64,000 bases of DNA from CBDDBX01 sp965225955 (GTDB taxonomy: Bacteria; Acidobacteriota; Aminicenantia; UBA2199): the NCBI GenBank assembly GCA_965225955.1, contig CBDDBX010000019.1, positions 1 to 64,000 on the forward strand, in the 5' to 3' direction. Positions 24,547 through 34,000 of this stretch are shown piece after piece. The notes below the pieces were generated by a model. The model was not told the DNA's origin. It searched no databases and saw only the letters and a list, made by a program, of their open reading frames with translations. Numbering within the stretch: the first letter of the stretch is position 1; each line of letters starts with the position of its first letter. The position numbers and the translations under genes are program-made.

Positions 24547-25929
24547 ATGTTCGAATCAAAGATTTATGAAGAAAGAAGAGCGAAATTAATGGAGAAGTTT
24601 TCAGGCGGAGTACTTCTTTTCAATGGAAACAATGAGAGTTCAATGAACTATGCTGACAACACATATCATTTCCGTCAGGATAGCTCTTTCCTTTACTATT
24701 TTGGTCTTGATTATCCGGGACTTACAGGTGTAATTGATGTAGAAGAGGGAAGATCAATTATTTTTGGTGATGACCTCACAATTGATGCTATTGTCTGGAT
24801 GGGAACCCAGCCTACAATTGCAGAAAGAGCATTAAAAGCAGGTGTTACTGAAACTGCTCCTGTTAAAGATCTGGAAGCATATGTCAACAAAGCTGCCCAG
24901 CAGAAAAGATCCGTACATTTTCTCCCTCCATACAGAGACGATATAAGAATAATGCTTCACAAACTTCTGGATATTAATCTGGACAATGTGAAAGCATCTG
25001 CTTCAGTCGAACTTATCAAAGCTGTAGCAGATCAGAGAAATATTAAAGCTCCTGAAGAGATTGAGGAGCTTGAAAGAGCTGTAAATGTAACCGTAGATAT
25101 GCATCTTGCAGCTATGAAATATATTAAACCAGGCCTTACAGAAGCTCAGGTTGCAGCTGTAGTAACAGAAAAGGCTCTTGCAGAAAACGGAAACGTATCG
25201 TTTCCTGTAATTGCAACAATTCATGGTGAAACACTGCACAACCACTATCATGGTAATACTCTGAAAAGTGGAGACCTCTTCCTTCTGGATGCAGGTTTTG
25301 AAACACCTCTCCGTTATGCCGGAGATATGTCAAGTACAATACCTGTAGATAAGACTTTCACAGAGAGACAGAAAGAGATCTATAAAGTAGCTCTTAATGC
25401 ACATATCGCTGCAACAGAAGCGCTGAAGCCTGGTGCTACCTTCAAAAGTGTACATTTTGAAGCCTGCAGAACCGTTGCTGAAGGTATGAAATCTCTGGGA
25501 TTTATGAAAGGTAATGTTGAAGATGCTGTTGAAGCCGGCGCACATGCTCTCTTTTTCCCATGTGGTACAGGCCACATGATGGGACTTGATGTTCACGATA
25601 TGGAAAACCTTGGTGAAGAGTACGTAGGTTATGAAAACGAGAAGAAAAGTACGCTTTTTGGTCTTAAATCACTGAGACTGGGAAGAGAACTTAAACCTGG
25701 TTATGTTCTCACAATTGAACCTGGAGTGTACTTTATTCCTGAACTAATCGATATGTGGAGAGCAGAAGGCAGATTTGCTGATTTCATCAATTACGATAAA
25801 GTAAATGAGTACAGAGATTTTGGCGGCCTCAGAAATGAGGAAGATTTCCTTATTACTGAAGATGGTTACCGTCTTCTTGGTAAACCACTACCTAAGACTA
25901 TAGAAGAAGTTGAAGCTGTAAGAGGTTAA
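24547..25929 (+). CDS. pepP: Xaa-Pro aminopeptidase, M24B family
   Basis: 460 residues. N-terminal AMP_N-type domain (HFRQDSSFLYYFGLDYPG), then the pita-bread metallopeptidase with the metal ligands in LLDAGFE and YAGDMSS (two Asp), GTGHMMGLDVHD (His), LTIEPGVYF (Glu) and GGLRNEEDFLIT (Glu). It removes the N-terminal residue ahead of Pro or Hyp. No signal peptide: cytoplasmic. Placed 24 bp after hypD, it fits release of imino acids from collagen-type peptides. Ribosome site AAGGAGGG. Confidence 0.92.
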   Translation: MFESKIYEERRAKLMEKFSGGVLLFNGNNESSMNYADNTYHFRQDSSFLYYFGLDYPGLTGVIDVEEGRSIIFGDDLTIDAIVWMGTQPTIAERALKAGVTETAPVKDLEAYVNKAAQQKRSVHFLPPYRDDIRIMLHKLLDINLDNVKASASVELIKAVADQRNIKAPEEIEELERAVNVTVDMHLAAMKYIKPGLTEAQVAAVVTEKALAENGNVSFPVIATIHGETLHNHYHGNTLKSGDLFLLDAGFETPLRYAGDMSSTIPVDKTFTERQKEIYKVALNAHIAATEALKPGATFKSVHFEACRTVAEGMKSLGFMKGNVEDAVEAGAHALFFPCGTGHMMGLDVHDMENLGEEYVGYENEKKSTLFGLKSLRLGRELKPGYVLTIEPGVYFIPELIDMWRAEGRFADFINYDKVNEYRDFGGLRNEEDFLITEDGYRLLGKPLPKTIEEVEAVRG

Positions 25930-25932
25930 TTT

Positions 25933-28170
25933 ATGAAGTATATTGTAATTGCCCTTATAGTTGTACTCTTCTTTTCAGCAGGTGTTGAGGCATCTGCTGA
26001 TAAAGGGGAACTTACTTTTGACAGACTCTTTTCCAGAGAATTCAGTGCACAGAGATTCGGACCTGCAAGATGGCTCAAATCAGGAAAAGGATACTCAACA
26101 CTGGAGAGATCTGAAAAAGTTAAAGGCAGAGATATTATTGTCTATAATCCGGCTACAGGTAAGAGACGTGTTCTTGTTGCAGCTGAAGAGCTGATACCGG
26201 CAGGTAAGAAGAGACCTCTCCGTATTATGAACTACTCATGGTCTGATGACGGACTCTGGCTGGCAGTATTTACAAATGCCAGAAGAGTGTGGAGACAGTA
26301 TAATCGTGGTGACTACTGGCTTTTTAACCTTAAAACCAGAAAACTACGTCAGATAGGTAGAGATGCAAAGCCTTCAACTCTGCTTTTTGCCAAATTCTCA
26401 CCTGACAGCAAAAAAATTGCTTATGTAAGAGAGAGAAATCTTTATGTAGAGAGTGTTGATGGTAAAGAGTTCCGTCAGCTTACTGAAGATGGATCAAAAA
26501 ACATAATAAACGGAACATTTGACTGGGTATATGAAGAAGAATTCCATATGCGTGATGGATTCCGCTGGAGTCCTGACAGTTCAAAAATTGCCTACTGGCA
26601 GATGAACACCGAAGGTGTAAAAGATTTTTATATGATAAACAATACTGATGAATTATATTCAAAAATAATTCCTATTCAGTATCCTAAAGCAGGAACTACA
26701 AACTCAGACTGTAAAGTCGGTGTAGTACCTGTAGCAGGTGGTAGTACAAAATGGTTTGATTTTCCCGGTGAAAGCAGACAGCACTACATTGCCCGTATGA
26801 ACTGGGCTGCAGGTTCTGACGAAATTATTATTCAGAGACTGAATCGTTTGCAGAATACCAATCAGGTTATTCTGTGCAGTTCAGTAACTGGTAAAACCAG
26901 AACTGTTCTTACAGAAAAAGATGAGGCCTGGCTTGACGTTGTAGATGATCTTAAATGGTTTAAGAAAGGTCAGTATTTTACATGGGTCAGTGAAAGAGAT
27001 GGCTGGCGCCGCCTCTATGTAGTAAATCGTAAAACCGGAAAAATGAGAAAAGTTACAAGGGGTAACTTTGATATCATTTCTATTGTAACAATAGATGTAA
27101 AGAGAGGCTGGGTCTACTATATAGCATCTCCTGAAGATGCAGGACAGCGCTTTCTGTACAGAATTAAACTCAACGGTAAAGGTAAACCCCAGCTGCTGAG
27201 TAAAAAGAAAAAAGGAACTCACTCATATTCAATTTCCCGGGATAATCGCTGGGCTATTCACACATGGTCAGCATTTGGTGAACCTCCGGTAATTGATCTT
27301 GTAAAACTTCCTTCTCACAAAAGAGTGAGAGTACTTGTGTCTAATAGTGAATTAAGAAATACGATCAACGCACTTAACAAGAAACCCTCCGAGTTTTTTC
27401 GGATTGAGACTGAGAACGGGGTACTTCTGGATGGATGGTGTATAAAACCGCCTGATTTTACACCTGACAAAAAGTATCCCGTTCTCTTTCACGTTTACGG
27501 TGAACCATGGAACCAGACAGTTCTGGACAGATGGGGAAGGCGTAACTATCTGTGGCATCTGATGCTTGCGCAGCAGGGATATGTTGTTATCAGTCTTGAT
27601 AATAGAGGAACTCCTGCTCCAAGAGGCAGAGCCTGGAGGAAATCTATCTATCGTAAAGTTGGTATTCTTGCATCAGAAGATCAGTCTGGTGGTGTTAAAG
27701 CACTGATTAAGAAACATAAGTGGGTTGATGCCGGGAAAATAGCTATATGGGGATGGAGCGGCGGTGGCTCTATGACTCTAAATGCTATTCTCAGATATCC
27801 GGATCTCTATAAAACCGGTATGGCTGTTGCTCCGGTTACAGATATGAGATACTACGATACAATCTATCAGGAGAGATATATGGGACTCCCTTCAGATAAT
27901 AAAGAGGGATACAGACTGGGTTCTCCCATAACTTTTGCAAAAAACCTTAAGGGTAATCTTCTGATAGTACACGGCACAGGTGATGATAATGTTCACTACC
28001 AGTGTACCGAAGCAATAATCAATAAATTTATCGAATACAATAAGAAGTTCACAATGATGGCCTACCCAAATCGTTCACACGGTATATACGAAGGAAAGAA
28101 TACCAGTCGTCATCTGTATGAACTTCTGGCTGACTATCTGAAAGATAAGATGCCTGCTGACAGGAAGTAA
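25933..28170 (+). CDS. Exported dipeptidyl-peptidase IV-like serine peptidase (S9B)
   Basis: 745 residues with a signal peptide (IVIALIVVLFFSAGVEASA). The N-terminal beta-propeller includes DWVYEEEF, whose Glu pair (E201/E202) corresponds to the residues that hold the free N-terminus in DPP-IV. The C-terminal alpha/beta hydrolase domain has S609 in GWSGGGS, D684 in GTGDDNVHY and H716 in NRSHGIYEG. It would remove Xaa-Pro dipeptides in the periplasm. It starts 3 bp after the aminopeptidase stop. Length and motif order match the family; no defect seen. Confidence 0.9.
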   Translation: MKYIVIALIVVLFFSAGVEASADKGELTFDRLFSREFSAQRFGPARWLKSGKGYSTLERSEKVKGRDIIVYNPATGKRRVLVAAEELIPAGKKRPLRIMNYSWSDDGLWLAVFTNARRVWRQYNRGDYWLFNLKTRKLRQIGRDAKPSTLLFAKFSPDSKKIAYVRERNLYVESVDGKEFRQLTEDGSKNIINGTFDWVYEEEFHMRDGFRWSPDSSKIAYWQMNTEGVKDFYMINNTDELYSKIIPIQYPKAGTTNSDCKVGVVPVAGGSTKWFDFPGESRQHYIARMNWAAGSDEIIIQRLNRLQNTNQVILCSSVTGKTRTVLTEKDEAWLDVVDDLKWFKKGQYFTWVSERDGWRRLYVVNRKTGKMRKVTRGNFDIISIVTIDVKRGWVYYIASPEDAGQRFLYRIKLNGKGKPQLLSKKKKGTHSYSISRDNRWAIHTWSAFGEPPVIDLVKLPSHKRVRVLVSNSELRNTINALNKKPSEFFRIETENGVLLDGWCIKPPDFTPDKKYPVLFHVYGEPWNQTVLDRWGRRNYLWHLMLAQQGYVVISLDNRGTPAPRGRAWRKSIYRKVGILASEDQSGGVKALIKKHKWVDAGKIAIWGWSGGGSMTLNAILRYPDLYKTGMAVAPVTDMRYYDTIYQERYMGLPSDNKEGYRLGSPITFAKNLKGNLLIVHGTGDDNVHYQCTEAIINKFIEYNKKFTMMAYPNRSHGIYEGKNTSRHLYELLADYLKDKMPADRK

Positions 28171-28175
28171 AAGAG

Positions 28176-29135
28176 ATGCTCTGCCTTAGTCGTAAAGATC
28201 TTGAAAAACTTGCTGATTGCAGGAGTCTTACTGAAGTAGCGGCAGAAGCAATGGTTACGAGTCTTGGAGGCAGTTATACAATGCCTCTGAGATCCCATAT
28301 TGAACATGAGGGGAATACTCTTCTCCTTATGCCCTGTTTTGAAGGAGACAGGTTTGCTACTAAACTGGTTTCAATATTTCCTGAGAACCGCAATAAAGGA
28401 GTGCCTGTAATAGAGGGAATGGTGGTTCTGAATAATGGTACCACCGGATCTGCTGAAGCCGTAATGAATGGTGCTGCACTGACAGCCTGGAGGACAGGGG
28501 CTGTTGGAGGTGCAGGTATCAGTTATACAGTGAAAGAGTCTCCAATGAATCTGGGGCTTATCGGAGCCGGGATTCAGGGATTCTATCAGATACTTTTTGC
28601 AGCTGCCCTCAGAACTGTTAAAGAGATAAATATCTTTGACAGTATGAAAAGAGAGCCTGAGGATTTTGTAAGCAGAATCAGGAGGGAGCTGCCGGATATT
28701 CCGGTAAGAGTTCATACCAGTGCAGCTTCTCTTGTAGAAGCTTCAGATACGGTAATCTGTGCAACAAGTTCAAAAGAGCCGGTTGTTCCCGACAGCAGGG
28801 ATCTGGTAAAGGGAAAATCTTTCATAGGTATAGGCTCATATCGCCCTGATATGAGAGAGTTTCCTGAAGCTCTGTTCAGGGAAATCGATTCCTGTTATGT
28901 GGATACTATGCATGCCATTGATGAAACAGGAGATCTGATAACACCTCTTAAAGAGAAGTGGATAACTGAAGACAGAATCAGAAATCTGGGAGAACTTATT
29001 GGTAAAAACGAAATTGATGATGGTGAAACTACACTGTTTAAATCTGTAGGTATGGCACTTTTCGACCTGAAGGTTGCTGAGAAGTTCTATCTTGAAGCCA
29101 GTAAATGTGGAACCGGAACTAAAGTTGAATTTTAA
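28176..29135 (+). CDS. Ornithine cyclodeaminase/mu-crystallin family, probable pyrroline-2-carboxylate reductase
   Basis: 319 residues. Family features: KLVSIFPEN near residue 68 (conserved Lys), TGSAEAVMNGAALTAWRTGAV, the Rossmann strand LGLIGAGIQG, and GSYRPDMREFP. Members include ornithine cyclodeaminase, alanine dehydrogenase and delta1-pyrroline-2-carboxylate reductase (LhpI type). I favour the last because the next gene is a trans-3-hydroxyproline dehydratase, whose product cyclises to pyrroline-2-carboxylate; reduction with NAD(P)H would give L-proline. Assignment within the family rests on context. Confidence 0.8.
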   Translation: MLCLSRKDLEKLADCRSLTEVAAEAMVTSLGGSYTMPLRSHIEHEGNTLLLMPCFEGDRFATKLVSIFPENRNKGVPVIEGMVVLNNGTTGSAEAVMNGAALTAWRTGAVGGAGISYTVKESPMNLGLIGAGIQGFYQILFAAALRTVKEINIFDSMKREPEDFVSRIRRELPDIPVRVHTSAASLVEASDTVICATSSKEPVVPDSRDLVKGKSFIGIGSYRPDMREFPEALFREIDSCYVDTMHAIDETGDLITPLKEKWITEDRIRNLGELIGKNEIDDGETTLFKSVGMALFDLKVAEKFYLEASKCGTGTKVEF

Positions 29136-29160
29136 GATTTAAGGAGAATAGAAGAGTAAA

Positions 29161-30195
29161 ATGCTGGAAAACTGGAAATGGACCCCTCCAACAGAGTGGA
29201 AAACAATCAGAACAATTGATATGCATACAGGAGGGGAGCCTCTCAGAGTAATAACCGGAGGACTGCCTGATATACCGGGAGATGATGTTCTTTCAAGAAG
29301 AAGATGGTTCAGGGATAATCTGGATTACATCAGAAAAGGACTTATGTGGGAACCCAGAGGTCATGCAGATATGTATGGTGCGGTACTCCTTGATCCTGTA
29401 ACAGATGATGCAGATTTCACAACTTTCTTTTTACACAATGAGGGTTACAGCACAATGTGTGGTCACGCAATGATTGCCCTTGTAAAGCTGGTACTTGATA
29501 CTGGAATGATAGTAAAGGAAGGAGATAATCCTGTAATAAGAATTGATGCTCCTCCGGGAAGAATTACAGCTGTTGCTCATCGTGTAAACGGTATTGTGGA
29601 GAGAGTATCTTTCAGAAATGTACCTTCATTTCTTCTTCACAGAGATAAAACTGTAGAGGTGGAAGGAATCGGAACAGTTAAGTTTGATGTTGCCTATGGT
29701 GGAGCATTCTATGCTTTCTGTGATGCAGATGAACTGGGCTTGAAGCTGGATGAAACTGATCACAACCGCCTTATCGATTACGGACGAAGAATAAAAAAAG
29801 CTGTTGCTGATAATTTCCCGATAACACACCCTTTTGAAGAAGATCTGAGTTTCCTTTATGGAACTATCTTTACAGGTAAAGCTTATGAGAAAGGCCATCA
29901 CAGCAGAAATGTATGTATTTTTGCTGATGGAGAGGTAGACAGATCCCCAACAGGTTCCGGTGTTAGTGCAAGAGCTGCTCTTCACTATGCAAAAGGCGAA
30001 CTTTCAATGGGTGAAAATGCAGTAATTGAGAGTATCCTCGGGACTATTATGGAAGTTAAAGTTGCAGAAGAAGCTGTTTATGGTGAACATAAAGCAGTTA
30101 TTCCTGAAGTTTCAGGAACAGCTTCAATTACAGGACAGAATGAGTTCTATTTTGATCCTTCAGACCCTCTTTGCGAAGGGTTTATCTTAAGATAG
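29161..30195 (+). CDS. trans-3-hydroxy-L-proline dehydratase (proline racemase superfamily)
   Basis: 344 residues. The superfamily uses two acid/base residues. Here the first is C100 in STMCGHA and the second position is Thr264 in DRSPTGSG, where racemases and 4-Hyp epimerases have Cys. Cys/Thr is the signature of trans-3-hydroxyproline dehydratases, including human L3HYPDH, which also shares DMHTGGEPLR, EPRGHADMYGAVL, FLHNEGYS and YGGAFYAF. The reaction dehydrates trans-3-Hyp to pyrroline-2-carboxylate. It lies between the reductase-like gene and an SDR. AAGGAG about 12 bp before the ATG. Confidence 0.9.
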   Translation: MLENWKWTPPTEWKTIRTIDMHTGGEPLRVITGGLPDIPGDDVLSRRRWFRDNLDYIRKGLMWEPRGHADMYGAVLLDPVTDDADFTTFFLHNEGYSTMCGHAMIALVKLVLDTGMIVKEGDNPVIRIDAPPGRITAVAHRVNGIVERVSFRNVPSFLLHRDKTVEVEGIGTVKFDVAYGGAFYAFCDADELGLKLDETDHNRLIDYGRRIKKAVADNFPITHPFEEDLSFLYGTIFTGKAYEKGHHSRNVCIFADGEVDRSPTGSGVSARAALHYAKGELSMGENAVIESILGTIMEVKVAEEAVYGEHKAVIPEVSGTASITGQNEFYFDPSDPLCEGFILR

Positions 30196-30204
30196 GAGAG
30201 AAAA

Positions 30205-30990
30205 ATGTTTGATAATAATATTGCTGAACTGATAAACCTTAAAGGTAAGGTTGCCTTAATAACCGGTGGCGCTTCAGGTATAGGACTGGGATCTGCAGTC
30301 CGCCTGGCTCAGGCCGGTGCTGATATAGCTGTTTTTGATATTAATGATGAGAATGGAGCCAAAGCTGTTGAGACTATTGAAGCTCAGGGTGTTAAAGCTG
30401 CATATTTCAACTGTGATGTCAGAAAAGGTTCTGAGTGCGAAAAAGCTGTAGCTGGTGTGATTGAGACTTTTGGGAGAATCGATATCCTGATGAACAATGC
30501 CGGCGTTGCTATCAGAAAGAATAGTGTTGATCTTCTTGAAGAGGAGTGGGATCTGGCAATGGATGTAACTCTTAAAGGAGTGTACATGGTCTCCCACTTT
30601 GCAATTCCTCACATGATAAAAGGTGGTGGAGGCTCTATTATCAACACAGGTTCAGGCTGGTCACTGAAAGGTGGTGGTGATGCTGTATCTTACTGCGCAT
30701 CAAAAGGTGGAACCCTGAACCTTACAAGAGCTATGGCAATTGACCATGGAAAAAATAACATCCGGGTCAACTGTGTATGTCCTGGTGATGTAGATACACC
30801 TCTTCTGAGAGGGGAGTGTAATCAGTTGGGAGAAGATATGGATGAGTTTATGGAAGAGGCAGCAGACAGGCCTATAAACAGAGTGGGAACACCTGAGGAT
30901 GTTGCAAATGCTGTACTCTTTTTTGCCAGTGATCTGTCGACCTGGGTATCAGGAACACATCTTGTGGTCGATGGGGGCGGAATCGCTTAA
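30205..30990 (+). CDS. Short-chain dehydrogenase/reductase, unknown substrate
   Basis: 261 residues. Nucleotide-binding TGGASGIG and NNAG, catalytic Tyr/Lys in YCASKGG, Ser in TGSGWS, and the PGDVDTPL loop. FDIND after the second strand puts an Asp at the end of beta2, suggesting NAD(H). Classical SDR length. In this operon it may act on a hydroxy or keto acid derived from hydroxyproline or glycine, but the sequence does not fix the substrate. Spacing to both neighbours is under 30 bp. Confidence 0.85.
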   Translation: MFDNNIAELINLKGKVALITGGASGIGLGSAVRLAQAGADIAVFDINDENGAKAVETIEAQGVKAAYFNCDVRKGSECEKAVAGVIETFGRIDILMNNAGVAIRKNSVDLLEEEWDLAMDVTLKGVYMVSHFAIPHMIKGGGGSIINTGSGWSLKGGGDAVSYCASKGGTLNLTRAMAIDHGKNNIRVNCVCPGDVDTPLLRGECNQLGEDMDEFMEEAADRPINRVGTPEDVANAVLFFASDLSTWVSGTHLVVDGGGIA

Positions 30991-31019
30991 TTATTTTAAG
31001 AAATATAATTGGAGGCATT

Positions 31020-32426
31020 ATGAAAGACAACGAAAAGGTACACCCTTATATTCCAAATTCGGTACCTGAAGTTAAAGAGCAGATGCTTAAAGAAATAGGC
31101 ATCAAGGATATTGAAGAGCTCTACGAAGACATACCTGAAGAGATCCGTTTCAGAGGTGAAATGAATATTCCGGCAGGAATAACTTCAGAATACCAGCTCA
31201 AAAGAGAAGTTGGCTCAGTTCTGAAAAAGAATTTGAGCTGCAGAGACAATCTTAGTTTTCTTGGAGGTGGATGTTACCAGCACCACGTTCCTGCAGTCTG
31301 TTCAGAAGTTATCGGAAGATCAGAGTTTCTGACTGCTTATGCCGGGGAACCTTATGAAGATCATGGCAGATTCCAGGCTCTTTTTGAGTACGAAAGTCTC
31401 ATGGCAGAGCTGTTGAATATGGATGTTGTCAATGTGCCTACCTACGACTGGGGACAGGCTGCCAGTACTACAATCAGAATGGCAGCCAGAATAACCGGAC
31501 GGGATACAGTTCTTATTTCAGATACAGTATCCCCTGACAGAATGAGAGTAATAAGAAACTACTGCGAACCTGTAATGAGAGTTGTGGTGGTTGGACATAA
31601 CATGGAAACAGGTAAAATTGATCTGACAGAACTTAAAGGAAGAATGAACGACACTGTTGCGGGTTTCTATTTTGAGAACCCTTCATTCCCCGGAATAATG
31701 GAAGATCAGGTTAATGAGATCTCCTCAGTTATTCACAATAATGGAGGCCTTTTACTTGTTGGTGTTGATCCTTTATCTCTTGGTGTTATAACTCCTCCTG
31801 CAGATTATGGCGCAGATATTGTCTGCGGTGATATTCAGGCTCTTGGTAATCATATGCAGTTTGGTGGAGCCCTTGCAGGTTTTATTGCTACAAGAGATGA
31901 AGAGAAGTACGTAATGGAATTCCCATCAAGACTTTTTGGAATCTGCAAAACAGAGAAAGAAGGAGAGTGGGGATTTGGTGATGTTGCCTACGACAGAACC
32001 TCTTTTGGAGTAAGAGAAGAGGGGAAAGAGTTTATTGGAACAGCTGCAGCACTATATGGTATCTCAGCTGCTGTATACCTGTCTCTTATGGGACCTGAAG
32101 GTATGTATGAGCTGGGGCAGACAGTAATACAGAAGAATCTTTACGCAAAAAAAAGACTGGAAGCTATTGATGGAGTTAAGATCCGTTATAGTGGATTCAG
32201 TTTTAAAGAGTTTGCTGTAGATTTCTCAGATTCAGGCAAATCTGTAAAAGAGATTAATGAGTTTCTGTTGTCAAAAGGGATTTTTGGTGGTCATGATCTG
32301 GAAACAGAGATGCCTCATCTTAAGAATTGCGCTCTGTACGCTTTTACTGAAGTTCACAGTAGTGCAGATATAGATCTCCTTGCTTCTGAACTTGAAACTT
32401 TTCTTAACAGAGGAGGTAAGAACTAA
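31020..32426 (+). CDS. Glycine dehydrogenase-like protein, subunit 1 (GcvPA-like, divergent)
   Basis: 468 residues. It opens with HPYIPNSVPEVKEQMLKEIG and DIPEEIRF, typical of GcvPA, and keeps SFLGGGCYQHHVP and RSEFLTAYAGE. The almost universal TAYTPYQPE segment is replaced by TAYAGEPYEDHG, and MYDGATA by TYDWGQAA. These loops line the active site in P-protein, so substrate or partner may differ from the classical glycine cleavage enzyme. It overlaps subunit 2 by 1 bp. No gcvT, gcvH or lpd is in the window. The fold assignment is secure; the reaction is not. Confidence 0.75.
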   Translation: MKDNEKVHPYIPNSVPEVKEQMLKEIGIKDIEELYEDIPEEIRFRGEMNIPAGITSEYQLKREVGSVLKKNLSCRDNLSFLGGGCYQHHVPAVCSEVIGRSEFLTAYAGEPYEDHGRFQALFEYESLMAELLNMDVVNVPTYDWGQAASTTIRMAARITGRDTVLISDTVSPDRMRVIRNYCEPVMRVVVVGHNMETGKIDLTELKGRMNDTVAGFYFENPSFPGIMEDQVNEISSVIHNNGGLLLVGVDPLSLGVITPPADYGADIVCGDIQALGNHMQFGGALAGFIATRDEEKYVMEFPSRLFGICKTEKEGEWGFGDVAYDRTSFGVREEGKEFIGTAAALYGISAAVYLSLMGPEGMYELGQTVIQKNLYAKKRLEAIDGVKIRYSGFSFKEFAVDFSDSGKSVKEINEFLLSKGIFGGHDLETEMPHLKNCALYAFTEVHSSADIDLLASELETFLNRGGKN

Positions 32427-33985
32427 TGGAAATCAGAAAAGAGAGTCGCCTTAGAAATTTTCATCAGGCCAAATGGGATGAAGAGATTATTTTTGAACTT
32501 CACACCCCCGGCCAGAGAGGAATACATGTACCTCTGGCAGAAAAAGAGGTAAGTGCAGCTGTTGGGGATGGGATTTCGGAAATACCTGCATCCCTCAGAA
32601 GAGAAGCAAAACCAGCTATGCCGGAAGTAGCTCAGATGAGAGTTCTGAAACACTTCTTACGTCTTTCACAACAGAATCTTGGTGCTGATTTTAATGTAGA
32701 TATAGGACAGGGTACATGCACAATTAAGTATAACCCCAAAGTAAATGAAGAATTATCAAGGCTTTCAGAAGCAGCTGAAATCCATCCAAGACAGGATGAA
32801 AATACTGTTCAGGGTGCTCTGCAGATAATTCATGAAATGGATGGTTTCTTTCAGGAAATCTCCGGTATGAAGCGTTTTTCACTTCAGCCAAGCTCCGGTT
32901 CCCACGCTATTCTGACTATGGCTTCAATGATGAGAAAGTATCATGAAAGCCGTGGTGAAGGTGAACAGAGAAATGAGTTGATTACGACTATATTTTCGCA
33001 CCCCTCAGATGCAGCAGCAGCTGCAGTTCAGGGCTATAAAATAATAACTATTTATCCCGATGAGAATGGAATTCCCGATATCGAAGCACTGAAGAGCGCA
33101 GTTTCTGAAAAAACAGCTGGTCTCTTTATCACCAATCCGGAAGATATTGGTATCTTCAATCCAGATATTGCTGAATTTACAAAAATTGTACATGATGTCG
33201 GTGGTCTGTGCGGCTATGACCAGGCTAATGCCAACGGTATCATGGGGTATACCAGAGCGAAAGAGGCAGGTTTTGATCTGTGTTTCTTCAATCTTCATAA
33301 AACCTTTGGTGCTCCTCACGGCTGTGGAGGCCCTGCTGCGGGAGCAATTGGTGTTACTGAAGAGCTGGAATCCTTCCTGCCTGTTCCTCTGGTGGACAAA
33401 CGTGGAGATAAGTACCATTTTAATTTCGACCTTCCCAATACAATAGGAAAAACAAGAAATTTCCATGGAGCGTTTCCGGTAATTCTCAAATCTTATGCCT
33501 GGATTCGGAGTATGGGAGCTGAAGGACTTAAAGAAGTTGCAAGAATTGCTGTTCTTAACAACAACTATCTTCTTAAAAAGATTACTGAAATCGAAGGTGC
33601 CACTTCGCCATTTAAAGGTGGAAAGCATAGAATCGAACAGGTAAGATACTCCTGGGAAGAGCTCTATAAAGAGACTGGTGTTGATACCCACGATATTACT
33701 CTGAGAATGGCTGATTTTGGTTTTCACCTCTGGTCAAGTCATCACCCCTTTGTTGTTCCCCAGCCTTTCACAATTGAGCCTACAGAAGCCTACTCAAAAG
33801 ATGAACTGGATGAGTATCTGGATGGTTTGAGACACGTAGTGGAAGAGGCCCGTAAAGAGCCTGAACTGGTTAAGAGTGCTCCTCACAACAGTGTTGTTCA
33901 CAAAATTGATGAGAGTAGTCTGGACGACCCGGAAAAATGGGCTATAACATGGAGATCCTGGCTTAAGAAGCACGTAAACCGTTAG
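32426..33985 (+). CDS. Glycine dehydrogenase-like protein, subunit 2 (GcvPB-like, divergent)
   Basis: 519 residues, PLP-dependent fold. The PLP lysine is in FNLHKTFGAPHGCGGP, with DQANANGIMG before it, and GTCTIKYNPKVNE matches the classical SCTMKLNP region. The conserved SAHGTNP motif is replaced by FSHPSDA and QPAAGAHGE by QPSSGSHAI. With subunit 1 it should form an alpha/beta pair decarboxylating glycine or a related amino acid. In collagen degradation glycine would be abundant, which fits the operon, but the substitutions argue for caution. Confidence 0.75.
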   Translation: MEIRKESRLRNFHQAKWDEEIIFELHTPGQRGIHVPLAEKEVSAAVGDGISEIPASLRREAKPAMPEVAQMRVLKHFLRLSQQNLGADFNVDIGQGTCTIKYNPKVNEELSRLSEAAEIHPRQDENTVQGALQIIHEMDGFFQEISGMKRFSLQPSSGSHAILTMASMMRKYHESRGEGEQRNELITTIFSHPSDAAAAAVQGYKIITIYPDENGIPDIEALKSAVSEKTAGLFITNPEDIGIFNPDIAEFTKIVHDVGGLCGYDQANANGIMGYTRAKEAGFDLCFFNLHKTFGAPHGCGGPAAGAIGVTEELESFLPVPLVDKRGDKYHFNFDLPNTIGKTRNFHGAFPVILKSYAWIRSMGAEGLKEVARIAVLNNNYLLKKITEIEGATSPFKGGKHRIEQVRYSWEELYKETGVDTHDITLRMADFGFHLWSSHHPFVVPQPFTIEPTEAYSKDELDEYLDGLRHVVEEARKEPELVKSAPHNSVVHKIDESSLDDPEKWAITWRSWLKKHVNR

Positions 33986-34000
33986 GATCAGAATATTAAG

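Noticed and set aside
29161..30195. Proline racemase or 4-hydroxyproline epimerase
   Set aside because: The second catalytic position is Thr (DRSPTGSG), which is typical of trans-3-hydroxyproline dehydratase, not of Cys/Cys racemases.
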